In this document: positions 1 through 9,040 of the stretch, piece by piece
Numbering within the stretch: the first letter of the stretch is position 1
Layout of the letters: every line of letters starts with the position of its first letter
NCBI RefSeq assembly: GCF_000015265.1
Contig: NC_008699.1
Span: 434,001 to 498,000 of the forward strand
Reading direction: 5' to 3'
Length of the DNA stretch: 64,000 bases
DNA from: Nocardioides sp. JS614
Lineage (GTDB): Bacteria > Actinomycetota > Actinomycetes > Propionibacteriales > Nocardioidaceae
Translations under genes and position numbers: made by a program
The notes under the pieces: generated by a model
Told to the model about the DNA's origin: nothing
Database searches by the model: none
What the model saw: the letters and a program-made list of their open reading frames with translations, nothing else

Positions 1-1
1 T

Positions 2-634
2 GCCGACTGGATCCTGGGTCGCACCGGCAGGGAACGCGTGCGCGTCGTCACGCACTGCAACACCGGCGCGCTGGCCACCTCGGCCTGGGGGACCGCCTAC
101 GGGATCATCCACGAGCTCCACGACCGTGGCGCCTTGGAGGTCGTGTACGTCGACGAGACCCGCCCGCTGCTCCAAGGTGCCCGGCTGACCAGCTGGGAGC
201 TGACGCGGGACGAGATCCCGCATCTGCTCGAGGTGGACGGCGCGGCGTCGAGCACGATCGTGCGCGGCCTCGTGGACGTCGCGATCATCGGCGCGGACCG
301 GATCACCGCCAACGGCGACACTGCGAACAAGGTCGGCTCGCTGGCCCTGGCCCTGGCCTGCCAACGAGCCGGGATCCCGTTCGTGGTCGCGGCGCCGAGC
401 TCCACTGTCGACCTGGCGACGGCCCATGGCGACGACATCGCGATCGAGGAGCGGGACGCCGCGGAGGTGCTCAGTCTCGGGGGCCACCCGACGGCGTTGC
501 CGTCGACCCGGGTCTACAACCCCGCCTTCGACGTGACTCCGCACGACCTGATCAGCGCGATCGTGACGGACCGGGGGGTGGTCGAGCCGGCCGCCCGTCC
601 CGCCCCGAACCTGCTCGCATCGGTGGCGAGCTGA
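2..634 (+). CDS. mtnA: S-methyl-5-thioribose-1-phosphate isomerase, C-terminal part (5' end outside window)
   Basis: Converts 5-methylthioribose-1-phosphate to methylthioribulose-1-phosphate in methionine salvage. The frame is open from base 2, so the N-terminus lies upstream. Visible MtnA hallmarks are HCNTGALAT, then VDETRPLLQGARLTSWEL, then the catalytic-region segment IIGADRITANGDTANKVG and FVVAAPSSTVD. The stop at 632-634 is followed 47 bp later by a sugar-type ABC importer and then mtnK, which makes the substrate of this enzyme. The family assignment is very strong. The gene may be the last member of an upstream operon or share one with the importer. Confidence 0.95.
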   Translation, partial: ADWILGRTGRERVRVVTHCNTGALATSAWGTAYGIIHELHDRGALEVVYVDETRPLLQGARLTSWELTRDEIPHLLEVDGAASSTIVRGLVDVAIIGADRITANGDTANKVGSLALALACQRAGIPFVVAAPSSTVDLATAHGDDIAIEERDAAEVLSLGGHPTALPSTRVYNPAFDVTPHDLISAIVTDRGVVEPAARPAPNLLASVAS

Positions 635-681
635 CACATGAGGCAGACCGGAGCCCCGGCTGCACCTACGAGAGGAACCCC

Positions 682-1788
682 ATGAGGATGAACAAACTCA
701 TCGTGGCCGGTGTCGCCGCGGTGTCTGCCTTGAGCCTCGCTGCCTGTAGCCAGGGAAGCGGCGCCACCACTGCGGAGCCGAAGGCCCAGGACTCCGCCTC
801 CGTGCAGGCGGCGAGCGGGGACGCACCTGCGCCGTTCGACCAGGCCGGGGTCCGCGTGGCCATCGTGCAGAACAGCGGCCAGGGTGACTACTTCCAGCAG
901 TACCTGAACGGCACGAAGCAGCAGGCGGCAGCGCTCGGGATCGACCTGAGCGTGTACGACGCCCAGGGCGACAACGCCACGCAGGCGACCCAGCTCGATC
1001 AGGCCATCTCATCCGGCGTGCAGGGCATCATCGTGCGCCACGGCTTCCCCGACACGCTCTGCCCGGGCGTCAACAAGGCGATCGACCAGGGCATCAAGGT
1101 CGTCATCTACGACGTCGAGATCCAGAAGTGCGCGCCGCAGGCCGTGCAGACCCAGCAGTCCGACAACAAGATGGCGAGCCTCGTGCTGGACAAGATGGCC
1201 GAGGACATCGGCACCGGCAAGCCGGTCGGCTACGTCAACGTCGCCGGTATCGCGCCGCTGGACCGCCGGGACCTCGTGTGGCAGGACTACCTGGCCACGA
1301 ACGACTGGACCCAGAAGTTCAAGACCGGCAAGTTCACGAACTCCACGGCCACGGACACCGCGCCGATGGTGGACAGCGTCTTGAAGTCCAACCCGGACGT
1401 GGTCGCCGTCTACGCGCCGTACGACGAGCTCACCAAGGCGACCCTCTCCGCGCTGAAGCAGAATCCGAGCCTGCAGGGCAAGGTCAAGGTCTACGGCGCC
1501 GACATCTCCACGGCCGACATCGAGCTCATGACCAACCCGGACAGCCCGTGGGTGGCGACCGGCGCGACGGACCCCAACGCCATCGGTGCTGCGGTGGTCC
1601 GCACGCTCGCACTCCACATGGCCGGCGAGCTGGACGGGCTCAACGTCGAGTTCCCGCCGATCCTGGTCACGCAGGACTTCCTGCGGTCGGAGGGGATCAA
1701 GAACATGGATGATCTGCGTGCAGCGGAGCCGGCGCTGAACATCGCCGACGTGTCGTCCGCCGACTGGATCCCGGCCGTCACGTTCTGA
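682..1788 (+). CDS. Substrate-binding lipoprotein of a CUT2-type sugar ABC importer (putative 5-methylthioribose)
   Basis: A 368-residue periplasmic-binding-protein type 4 family member (ribose/AI-2 binding protein class). The N-terminus is a lipoprotein signal with lipobox LAAC (Cys at residue 22). The body shows the fold's usual beginning (VRVAIVQNSGQGDYF) and the repeated alpha/beta pattern with GVQGIIVRHG. The start is the ATG at 682, with AGAGGAA about 6 nt upstream. It is followed by an intercistronic hairpin and the importer ATPase. Position between mtnA and mtnK suggests methylthioribose or a related 5-deoxypentose as ligand. That is inference from context; the sequence itself says only sugar-like ligand. 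Confidence 0.88.
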   Translation: MRMNKLIVAGVAAVSALSLAACSQGSGATTAEPKAQDSASVQAASGDAPAPFDQAGVRVAIVQNSGQGDYFQQYLNGTKQQAAALGIDLSVYDAQGDNATQATQLDQAISSGVQGIIVRHGFPDTLCPGVNKAIDQGIKVVIYDVEIQKCAPQAVQTQQSDNKMASLVLDKMAEDIGTGKPVGYVNVAGIAPLDRRDLVWQDYLATNDWTQKFKTGKFTNSTATDTAPMVDSVLKSNPDVVAVYAPYDELTKATLSALKQNPSLQGKVKVYGADISTADIELMTNPDSPWVATGATDPNAIGAAVVRTLALHMAGELDGLNVEFPPILVTQDFLRSEGIKNMDDLRAAEPALNIADVSSADWIPAVTF

Positions 1789-1793
1789 CCGTC

Positions 1794-1826
1794 CGCCGGA
1801 GCGGGGCTCGGTCCCCCGCTCCGGCG
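1794..1826 (+). promoter_or_regulatory. Perfect 13-bp intercistronic stem-loop after the binding-protein gene
   Basis: Arms 1794-1806 and 1814-1826 are exact reverse complements with a 7-nt loop and no T-run after them. It lies between the binding-protein stop and the ATPase start (ATG 1846). Hairpins here in ABC operons usually protect the upstream message or partly attenuate readthrough, giving more binding protein than membrane components. That role is inferred. Confidence 0.7.
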
Positions 1827-1845
1827 AACCGAGAGGACATCGAGG

Positions 1846-3378
1846 ATGCTCAGCAACCCTTCACCCGACGAGCCGCTGCCAGCCCTGAGACTGCACGACA
1901 TCGCCATGTCGTTCGGGACCAACGCCGTGCTCAAGGGCGTCACCATGGCGCTGTACCCGGGAACGGTCACCGCGCTCCTGGGCGCCAACGGGGCCGGGAA
2001 GTCGACACTCATCAAGATCCTCGCCGGCGTCTACAGCGGCAACGGTGGAACGATCGAGGTCGCGGGCGAGCCGGTCGTCTTGGACTCGCCGCTCGCAGCC
2101 GCCCAGCACGGCATCCAGACCGTGCACCAGCACATCGGGGCAAGCATCATTCCCGGCCTCAGCGTGGCGGAGAACCTGGTCTTCGAGGAGATCGTCCAGG
2201 GCCAGATCCCCGCGGTCAGGTCGCACGCGAAACTGCTCCCCAGGGCGCGCGAGATCGCTGCGACCCTCGACCTCGGATGGTCCGACGCGACCCTGCGCAG
2301 CGACGTCTTCGAGCTCGGCATCGCCGACGGGCAGCTGTTGCTGCTGGCGCGGGCGCTGGTCCATCGGCCCAAGGTCTTGATCCTCGACGAGCCGACGTCG
2401 ACGTTGTCGCAGGCTGAGGCGGACCGTCTCTTCGACGTCATCAAGCGTCTGTGCCGGGAGGGCGTCGCCATCCTCTACGTCTCCCACCACCTCGACGAGA
2501 TCCGGTCCCTCGCCGACCAGCTGGTCGTGCTGCGGGACGGTCGCATCCACGACGTGCAGCGCCAGCCGTTCGACATGGCTCAGGCGATCCGCTCCATGCT
2601 GGGCAAGCAGGTCGCCCTGGATGCCGAGACCCTCGTCGAGAGGCGCGGCACGGCCGCGGCCCTCGAGCTTCGCGGCGTCCAGCTGTTGCGCCGCTCCCGA
2701 CAGTTCGATCTCGACATCCGTTACGGCGAGGTGACCGGCGTCGTCGGTCTCATCGGCGCAGGAAAGTCCGAGCTCGCCCGCGGGATCTTCGGAGCCGACA
2801 AGTTCCGAGCGGGCACGGTCAGGTTCGACGCGAAGGCCTACCGTCCACGCCAGCCAGCAGACGCCGTCGGCCAGGGCATCTACCTGGTGCCCGAGGATCG
2901 TGCGTCCGAGGCGATCCTGCCGGGCTGGTCGATCGCATGGACCACGACGCTTCCCTTCGTCGCGAGGCTGTCCCGGGCCGGGATCTTGAACCTGCCACGG
3001 GAGCGATCCTCCGCGCGCTCGGTCATCGACGCCTTCGGTGTCGTGTCCACGGGCGCCGACCAGCCGGTCGACGCCCTCTCCGGCGGGAACCAGCAGAAGG
3101 TCGTGGTCGGGCGCTGGCTGAACCAGTCGCCCCGCGTCATCCTCCTCGACGAGCCTTTCCGAGGAGTCGACATCGGCGCCCGGCGCGACATCTGCCGGAA
3201 GGCGCGGGAGGCCTCCGAAGGGGGCTCCTGCGTGGTCGTCTTCTCCAGCGACGTCGACGAGATCCGCGAGGTCGCCGACCGGATCATCGTGCTCGTGGAG
3301 GGCGACGTCCGCCTGGATTCCTATACCTCGGAAGTTGACAGTGAGGCCATCGTGAAGAGCATGTCGGAGGTGGCATGA
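1846..3378 (+). CDS. Sugar ABC transporter ATPase, RbsA-type with two ATP-binding domains
   Basis: A 510-residue tandem ATPase of the CUT2 (RbsA/MglA) class that energises the importer. The first domain has Walker A GANGAGKST (residue 46 on) and Walker B VLILDEPTSTL, but its signature motif is degenerate (GIADGQLL). The second domain has a Walker A-like GLIGAGKSE, a good signature LSGGNQQK and Walker B VILLDEPFRG. Start ATG 1846 follows GAGAGGA. The 3' end overlaps the permease start by 4 bp (ATGA), so translation is coupled. A degenerate first signature motif is acceptable within this family. Confidence 0.93.
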   Translation: MLSNPSPDEPLPALRLHDIAMSFGTNAVLKGVTMALYPGTVTALLGANGAGKSTLIKILAGVYSGNGGTIEVAGEPVVLDSPLAAAQHGIQTVHQHIGASIIPGLSVAENLVFEEIVQGQIPAVRSHAKLLPRAREIAATLDLGWSDATLRSDVFELGIADGQLLLLARALVHRPKVLILDEPTSTLSQAEADRLFDVIKRLCREGVAILYVSHHLDEIRSLADQLVVLRDGRIHDVQRQPFDMAQAIRSMLGKQVALDAETLVERRGTAAALELRGVQLLRRSRQFDLDIRYGEVTGVVGLIGAGKSELARGIFGADKFRAGTVRFDAKAYRPRQPADAVGQGIYLVPEDRASEAILPGWSIAWTTTLPFVARLSRAGILNLPRERSSARSVIDAFGVVSTGADQPVDALSGGNQQKVVVGRWLNQSPRVILLDEPFRGVDIGARRDICRKAREASEGGSCVVVFSSDVDEIREVADRIIVLVEGDVRLDSYTSEVDSEAIVKSMSEVA

Positions 3379-4463
3379 TGCCGCAGATCGAATCCAGCGT
3401 CCTCCCGACAGAGGCTACGGGAAGCAGCAGAGTGATGCGGCCGGAGGACGATGTCTTGAGTACCGGCACCCGCGTACGTGACGCCGTGGTCAAGTACGGC
3501 TTCATCGCCGTGACCGTCGGGCTGTTCGCCTACTTCGCGCTGTCCGAACCGTCGTTCCGGACGTCGGGCGCCCTCTTCTCGATGCTGAAGTTCGCGTCGG
3601 TCACCGCGATCCTCGGACTCGGGATGACGTTCGTGATGGCGGTCGGCGGGATGGATCTGTCCATCGGCTCGACCGCCGGCCTGTCGGTGCAGATGGCCGC
3701 CATGACGATGGTGTTCTACAACCTCAACGGGGGCGCAGCGGTCGTCGTGGTGCTGCTCGCCGGGGTCGCGGTCGGCCTGCTCAACGCGGTGCTGATCGTC
3801 CTCTGCAAGATCCCGGACCTCCTCGCAACCCTCGGCGTGATGTTCGTGATCCAGGGGAGCAAGCTGATCCCGGTCGACGGACAGTCGGTGGCCTCCGGGA
3901 TGGTGCTCCCCGACGGCACACCGGCGCCGGGCAAGTTCACGGAGTCGTTCCTGCGGATCGACGGGGGCACACTCGGCCCGGTGCCGTACCCGGTGATCAT
4001 GATGCTGGTACTGACGACCGTCTCGTGGTTCATCCTGGCGCGCACCAAGTGGGGCCGCATCTTCTACGCGATCGGCGCCAACCCCGAGGCCTCACGACTG
4101 GCCGGTGTCCGGGTCGGGCTGTACCGCGGTCTCGCCTACGTGCTGTGCAGCGTCTTCGCTTCGATCGGCGGGCTGATCCTCGTCTCGCGCATCGGCCAGG
4201 GCGACGTGAACGCCGGCGCGTCTTCGCTGCTGGAGGCGGTCGCGGTGGCCCTGGTCGGGACTTCGGTGCTCGGCATGGGCAAGCCCAACGCCTGGGGAAC
4301 CCTCCTCGGTGCGCTGCTCATCGGCATCGTGCTGACCGGCCTGACCATGAAGGGCTTCCAGTACTACTACCAGGACACCGCGAAGGGCCTCGTCCTGATC
4401 GTCGCCCTGTTGTTCTCGTTCACGATCTCGCGACGCAAGGTGCGCTACACCCCGGCCACCTAG
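3375..4463 (+). CDS. Sugar ABC transporter permease, RbsC-type
   Basis: A 362-residue integral membrane protein of the BPD_transp_2 family (RbsC/LsrC-like). About eight to ten hydrophobic segments are visible, starting with TVGLFAYFALS. The characteristic central stretch GMTFVMAVGGMDLSIGS is present, as is the C-terminal EAVAVALVGTSVLGMGKPN. The roughly 35-residue N-terminal tail is hydrophilic. The start overlaps the ATPase stop. It completes the binding-protein, ATPase, permease set; a single permease gene implies a homodimer, as is usual for CUT2 systems. The mtnK start is 42 bp downstream. Confidence 0.92.
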   Translation: MMPQIESSVLPTEATGSSRVMRPEDDVLSTGTRVRDAVVKYGFIAVTVGLFAYFALSEPSFRTSGALFSMLKFASVTAILGLGMTFVMAVGGMDLSIGSTAGLSVQMAAMTMVFYNLNGGAAVVVVLLAGVAVGLLNAVLIVLCKIPDLLATLGVMFVIQGSKLIPVDGQSVASGMVLPDGTPAPGKFTESFLRIDGGTLGPVPYPVIMMLVLTTVSWFILARTKWGRIFYAIGANPEASRLAGVRVGLYRGLAYVLCSVFASIGGLILVSRIGQGDVNAGASSLLEAVAVALVGTSVLGMGKPNAWGTLLGALLIGIVLTGLTMKGFQYYYQDTAKGLVLIVALLFSFTISRRKVRYTPAT

Positions 4464-4505
4464 CGCCCGAACCAGCGCCGAACCAACGCCGTCCGTCTCA
4501 GGAGA

Positions 4506-5738
4506 ATGATGATGTCCGACTACGAGTTCCTCACCGTGGACACGGTGGCGTCCTACATCGAGTCCCGGCCGGTCCTCGCCAGCCGTGTCGATACCGTCGC
4601 CCTCGCGAGCGTCGAGGAGATCGGCGACGGCAACCTCAACCTGGTGTTCCTCGTCAAGGACCGGCACGGACGCGGCCTGTGCCTGAAACAGGCGCTGCCC
4701 TACGTCCGGATGACCGGTGAGGCGTGGCCGATGACGCCGGACCGAGCCCGCCACGAGGTCGAGTCGCTCCGAGCCCACCACGCCCTGATCCCCGACCATG
4801 TGGTGGAGGTCTTCGACTACCACCCCGAGCGGTACATCATCGCGATGGAGGACCTCAGCGACCACCGGGTGTGGCGAGGCGCGCTCAACGAGGGCCTGAG
4901 GCACGACGGAGCGGCCGAGGCGATGGGGGCCTACGTCGGCGCCGTCGCCTTCGGCACCTCCGCCTTCGGTCTCGAGCGTCACGCGCTCGCGGACGCCGTG
5001 AGCGCCTCGGTGAACCCGGCCCTGTGCACGATCACCGAGGACCTCGTGTTCACCGAGCCGCTCGTCGACGCCGGCCGCAACTCCGTACTCCCGGCCAACG
5101 AGAAGGATGCTGCGGAGCTCGCCGCCGACGACGCCATGGTCCGGGCGATGGGCCGCGCCAAGTGGCTGTTCATGACCCAGGCGGAGGCCCTGATCCATGG
5201 CGACCTCCACACCGGGTCGGTCATGGTCCGTGCCGTCGACGGCTCGTCGCGCTGCGACTCCGTCAAGGCCTTCGACTCGGAGTTCGCCTTCTACGGGCCG
5301 GTCGCCTTCGACCTGGGCGCGCTCTGGGGGAACTACGCCATCGCGGCGGCGCGTGCCCTCGCCCTTGGCCAGGACGAGCGGGCCGCATGGGCACTCGGGC
5401 TCGTCCAGCAGACCTGGGATGGCTTCGAGGGGGAGTTCCGCCGTCGGTGGCCGTCGCGCCTGGACGCCCGGGTATGGCGCGACGACACACTGCAGGACCT
5501 GCTCCGTGAGTGGGAGAACGAGGCCTGGCTGTTCGCGGCGGCGAAGATGTCGCGCCGGATCGTGGGTGCCGCGAAGACCGCCGACATCGAGACCCTGCCC
5601 GAGGAGCTCCGCGAAGGCGCCGCGCGTGGTGTCCTCCGGGCGGCACGCACGCTCGTCCGGCACTCGACCAGCGAGAACGGTCCGCGCGTCGTGGCCGGCC
5701 GGGTCGGCGAGGTGCTGGCCGAGCACTGCACGCGGTGA
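4506..5738 (+). CDS. mtnK: S-methyl-5-thioribose kinase
   Basis: Phosphorylates 5-methylthioribose to the 1-phosphate that MtnA isomerises. Kinase-like (aminoglycoside phosphotransferase fold) motifs are clear: nucleotide-loop region EIGDGNLNLVF (residues 38-48), ATP lysine in CLKQALPY (Lys61), catalytic loop LIHGDLHTGSV (Asp233) and metal-binding DSEFAFYGPVAFDLG. At 410 residues it has the family's usual length. Three consecutive ATG codons (4506, 4509, 4512) follow an AGGAGA box, so the exact start is ambiguous by two residues. It lies last in the run importer-mtnK, supporting an import-and-phosphorylate unit. Confidence 0.95.
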   Translation: MMMSDYEFLTVDTVASYIESRPVLASRVDTVALASVEEIGDGNLNLVFLVKDRHGRGLCLKQALPYVRMTGEAWPMTPDRARHEVESLRAHHALIPDHVVEVFDYHPERYIIAMEDLSDHRVWRGALNEGLRHDGAAEAMGAYVGAVAFGTSAFGLERHALADAVSASVNPALCTITEDLVFTEPLVDAGRNSVLPANEKDAAELAADDAMVRAMGRAKWLFMTQAEALIHGDLHTGSVMVRAVDGSSRCDSVKAFDSEFAFYGPVAFDLGALWGNYAIAAARALALGQDERAAWALGLVQQTWDGFEGEFRRRWPSRLDARVWRDDTLQDLLREWENEAWLFAAAKMSRRIVGAAKTADIETLPEELREGAARGVLRAARTLVRHSTSENGPRVVAGRVGEVLAEHCTR

Positions 5739-5816
5739 CCCAGAGCGACACCACGGCAGGATGCCCGTCGGCCGCCGGCTGCTGGTCGGTCCCGGACGGG
5801 CAGCACGGGCCCGCGG

Positions 5817-8225
5817 CTACCCGGCCCGCCGGCTGATCCGCGCGACGACCTTGCCGTCACGGATCCAGGCGAGCACCACGCGGTGCGTGCCTCGGCCGAC
5901 CACGCCGTCGAGGGTGAAGGCCGCGCTGCCGTGGGCGGTGACCACCGTCTGTGCGGCCAGCCGCCTCCCGTCGACGATCAGGACGACCCGTTCGTCGCCG
6001 TCCGTCGGGCACCCGGACGCGCTCGCCGAGGCCTCGGTCGGGCACCGGTCGTCCCGGTCGAGGATGCCGTCGGCGTCGGTGTCGGGGCAGCCGCTGCTGG
6101 CGCTGGGCCCGGGCCGGGTCGGGCACCGGTCGGCGACGTCCGGCACCCGGTCGCGGTCGTGGTCGGCCCGCACCGTGGTCAGTCGGGCGGTCAGCGTGTA
6201 GGTCGTCGGCTCGACGACCTCCTGCGGGTCGACGGTGATCGACAGGTCCCGGCGGGCCCACGGGACGGTGACGGTGATGCGGCCGTCCTGCTCCGCCACC
6301 TGCTGCCCCGAGCCGCCGTTGACGGAGAGGCCGAAGATCGTGGAGCCGGTCCAGCTCAGGGTGACCTCGGCGGTCGCCTGTTTCGCGATCGGCAGGTCGA
6401 AGTAGTCGCGGCTGTCGACGGCGCTGACCAGGCCGACGCCGAGCGTGCTGTCGGTGGGCAGGACGCTGGCGCCGCCCTCCGGGGTCAGCTCGACCCGTGC
6501 GGTCCGCACCGTCCGGGCGACCGGCGCGTCGCGGGTCTCGGCGCCCATCGGCGGCGCGGCCAGGCGCAGCCCGGCGCCGTCCGGAGCGGCGTCCGTGGTC
6601 GCGATCCAGTCGTTGCCGCGCGCGTGCAGGCCGGTGATGGCGTTGACCGTGTACGGCGCCTCGATCTGCTGGTCGGCCAGGTAGTCGCGGCGGATGTGGA
6701 AGGTGACGGTGTTGTCGTCGTAGTTCCAGGTCGCGCTGCCCCCGGGCAGGTAGTAGCCGGTGCCGTTGTCCATCACCTGCGGGGTGCCGGACGTGTCCCC
6801 GGTGCAGATGAAGGAGTCGAAGCGGCGCCCCGAGACGAGCAGGCTGTACGCCGTGGCCGACCCGCCCTGAGCGACCGGCCACACCTGGGTGACCGACATC
6901 GTCGCGTCCACCGTCCTGCGCGTCACCGACACCTGGACGCCGGTCAGGTCCGTGACCGGGGTGGGCGAGTCGGACGTGGCGTCGGTCGCCCGCGCGCTGC
7001 GCTGGGTCGGCGTCTTGCCGAGGGGCTCGTTGGTGGCGTCACCGCGCACGTGCACGTGGCCGTTGGTGACCTGCAGGGAGGAGGTCCGCAGCACCGGACG
7101 TGTCGTGGCGACGGGCTTCGGGCTCCAGCTGCCGTAGCTGAGCGGGACGGGACCGAGCTCGGGCTGCGGGCAGTCCGCAGGGTCCCCGGTCGAGGAGGCG
7201 TAGAGGTGGTCGTCGGGGTGCTGCACCTGGAACGAGTTGAACCCGTCGCCCCGGACGTCGTTGGGGGCGAGGTGGTCGTGCCGGTCCACCGCCCCGTCTC
7301 CGTTGACGTCGAGGTACCGGCTCATCCGCAGCGCGAAGCCCTCGACGTCGAGGGTGGAGACGCACTTGGCGACGCCCGGCGGGTCGGTGCTGTAGGCCAT
7401 GATGTCGTTGGTCGGCGTCGGGCCCCAGGGGCCGTCGGCGCCGTCGCCCACGTGGCCCAGGGTGAGGCAGTGGCCGAACTCGTGGGCCACCAGGTCGAAG
7501 AGGCCGAAGAAGTCGGACGCGCCGGGCACCGGGTCCACCGCGCCGTTGACGGCGAAGCAGACGTTGCCGCCGACGCCGCCGCAGTCCTCGACGTACACAC
7601 CGCCCTTCTCGCGGCCGTGCTGCTCGAACCCCGGCTTGTCCGTCCACGTGCCGAAGTCCAGCGGGGAGGGCACGGCGGCGCACGGAGCGCCCTCGCCGTC
7701 AATGATCCCGAGCTCGCCGGCGAACGACACCGGGTCGATCCCGATGCCGACCCCGCCGGCCGGGTTGCTGACGATCACGACGATCTCGGGATCGACCAGG
7801 GCGAGGGGCTGCTGCAGCGCTCCGGTGGGGTCGACCACGACCTGGTGGGTGCGGACGTTCATGTCGAACCCGTCCTTCAGCCAGGGCAGGTCCATCTGGT
7901 CGGCGAGATGGTGCAGGCCGCCTTCCCACATCATCACGGCCTGCTCGGCGACCCGCATGTCACGCTCGGCCGCGGGGGAGACCGGCACCAGCACGTCGAC
8001 ATCGACCTTCGGGGAGTCGAGGGCGTTCAGGCCCACCTTCATGTGGTAGCAGAGGTTGTCGGGGTTGAGCGGGTCGCGGTCGACCACGCAGCCTGCGGGC
8101 AGCTGACCGTCACCCCAGCTCGGACGGACGAACTCGCTCGACGGGCTGCTGGCCGCCGGCGCGCCCATCCCCACCAGGGCGAGGGCGAGCAGCAGGAGAA
8201 GGACGAGGGAGCTCTTGCGATCCAT
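5817..8225 (-). CDS. Secreted metzincin-like metalloprotease with C-terminal thrombospondin type-3 (Ca-binding) repeats
   Basis: An 802-residue exported protein: signal peptide MDRKSSLVLLLLLALALVGM, a zinc motif HEFGHCLTLGH at residues 248-258, a Met-turn-like DIMAYS about 20 residues later, a Ca-binding DVNGDGAVD motif, a long beta-rich middle region, and two thrombospondin type-3-like Asp-rich repeats near residues 690-740 (DHDRDRVPD, DTDADGILD). The zinc motif resembles HExxHxxGxxH, but the eighth position is Thr instead of Gly. The frame stays open upstream to 8507, but the signal peptide fixes the start at 8225. Likely substrates are extracellular proteins; the specific target is unknown. 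It is convergent with mtnK. Confidence 0.8.
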   Translation of the reverse strand: MDRKSSLVLLLLLALALVGMGAPAASSPSSEFVRPSWGDGQLPAGCVVDRDPLNPDNLCYHMKVGLNALDSPKVDVDVLVPVSPAAERDMRVAEQAVMMWEGGLHHLADQMDLPWLKDGFDMNVRTHQVVVDPTGALQQPLALVDPEIVVIVSNPAGGVGIGIDPVSFAGELGIIDGEGAPCAAVPSPLDFGTWTDKPGFEQHGREKGGVYVEDCGGVGGNVCFAVNGAVDPVPGASDFFGLFDLVAHEFGHCLTLGHVGDGADGPWGPTPTNDIMAYSTDPPGVAKCVSTLDVEGFALRMSRYLDVNGDGAVDRHDHLAPNDVRGDGFNSFQVQHPDDHLYASSTGDPADCPQPELGPVPLSYGSWSPKPVATTRPVLRTSSLQVTNGHVHVRGDATNEPLGKTPTQRSARATDATSDSPTPVTDLTGVQVSVTRRTVDATMSVTQVWPVAQGGSATAYSLLVSGRRFDSFICTGDTSGTPQVMDNGTGYYLPGGSATWNYDDNTVTFHIRRDYLADQQIEAPYTVNAITGLHARGNDWIATTDAAPDGAGLRLAAPPMGAETRDAPVARTVRTARVELTPEGGASVLPTDSTLGVGLVSAVDSRDYFDLPIAKQATAEVTLSWTGSTIFGLSVNGGSGQQVAEQDGRITVTVPWARRDLSITVDPQEVVEPTTYTLTARLTTVRADHDRDRVPDVADRCPTRPGPSASSGCPDTDADGILDRDDRCPTEASASASGCPTDGDERVVLIVDGRRLAAQTVVTAHGSAAFTLDGVVGRGTHRVVLAWIRDGKVVARISRRAG

Positions 8226-8293
8226 GCCCGGGAAACGACGCAATCGGGGTGAGGCTAGGGCTTGGCTGGACTGCCGGCGGACCGGTGCCTCGG

Positions 8294-9040
8294 CTACGGC
8301 CAGCCCTGCTCGAGCAGCGGCGTCACGGTGACCTCGTTCAGCACCGGCGCCCCGGGGTGGGTCGCCATCCAGACAATCAGGTCGGCGACCGTGTCCGGAG
8401 CGAGGGACTCCCGCACCGACGCCGGTGCCGGCTGCTCGGCCGTCCGGCGCGCGGCCGGGTCGAAGACACCCCACGAGGTCGCCATCGCACCCGGGTACAG
8501 GCAGCACACCCGCACGCCGTGCTCACGGCCCTCGGCCGCGAGCGACTGGGTCAGGCCGGTGAGCGCGAACTTCGTCGAGCAGTACGCCGAGGCGCCGGCC
8601 CAACCCCGCCGGCCGGCCACCGACGAGACGTTGACGACCAGCCCGCCGCCGCGCGACGCCATCGAGCCCATGAGCGAACGAGCCAGGAGGAACGGCGCGG
8701 TCAGGTTCACCGCCAGCACCCGGTCCCATGCCTCCCGAGACAGTGTCGAAGCCGGCCCGGGGCTGTCGGTGGCGGCGGCGTTGACGAGCACGTCGACACC
8801 GCCGAGCTGGTCCACGGCGCGGCGGGCGGCGTCCTCCACCGCATCGCCCTCGGCGAGGTCGACCGCAAGCTCGAGGGCCTGCGCCCCGGCGCCGCGTACG
8901 GCTGTCGCGACCTCGCTCAGCGCCTCGGCGTCGCGACCGGCCAGGGCCACGTCGTACCCGGCGCGGGCCAGGGCACGGGCGGTCGCCCTCCCGAGGCCGC
9001 TGGACGCGCCGGTCACGAACGCCACGAGCCGTTCCGTCAT
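8294..9040 (-). CDS. Short-chain dehydrogenase/reductase
   Basis: A 248-residue classical SDR: cofactor loop TGASSGLG near the N-terminus, NAA for the usual NAG, catalytic Ser in VVNVSSVAG and Tyr-Lys in AYCSTKFALTG. Substrate unknown. The start ATG overlaps the stop of the upstream methyltransferase-like gene by 4 bp (ATGA), so it is translated with it as the last gene of the DsbA-VKOR operon. It lacks any extra domain that would hint at a substrate. Confidence 0.88.
   Translation of the reverse strand: MTERLVAFVTGASSGLGRATARALARAGYDVALAGRDAEALSEVATAVRGAGAQALELAVDLAEGDAVEDAARRAVDQLGGVDVLVNAAATDSPGPASTLSREAWDRVLAVNLTAPFLLARSLMGSMASRGGGLVVNVSSVAGRRGWAGASAYCSTKFALTGLTQSLAAEGREHGVRVCCLYPGAMATSWGVFDPAARRTAEQPAPASVRESLAPDTVADLIVWMATHPGAPVLNEVTVTPLLEQGWP

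Noticed and set aside
5762..5802. Hairpin TGCCCGTC/GACGGGCA in the convergent gap after mtnK as a terminator
   Set aside because: Only 8-bp arms with a 25-nt loop and no T-run; could be chance in GC-rich DNA.
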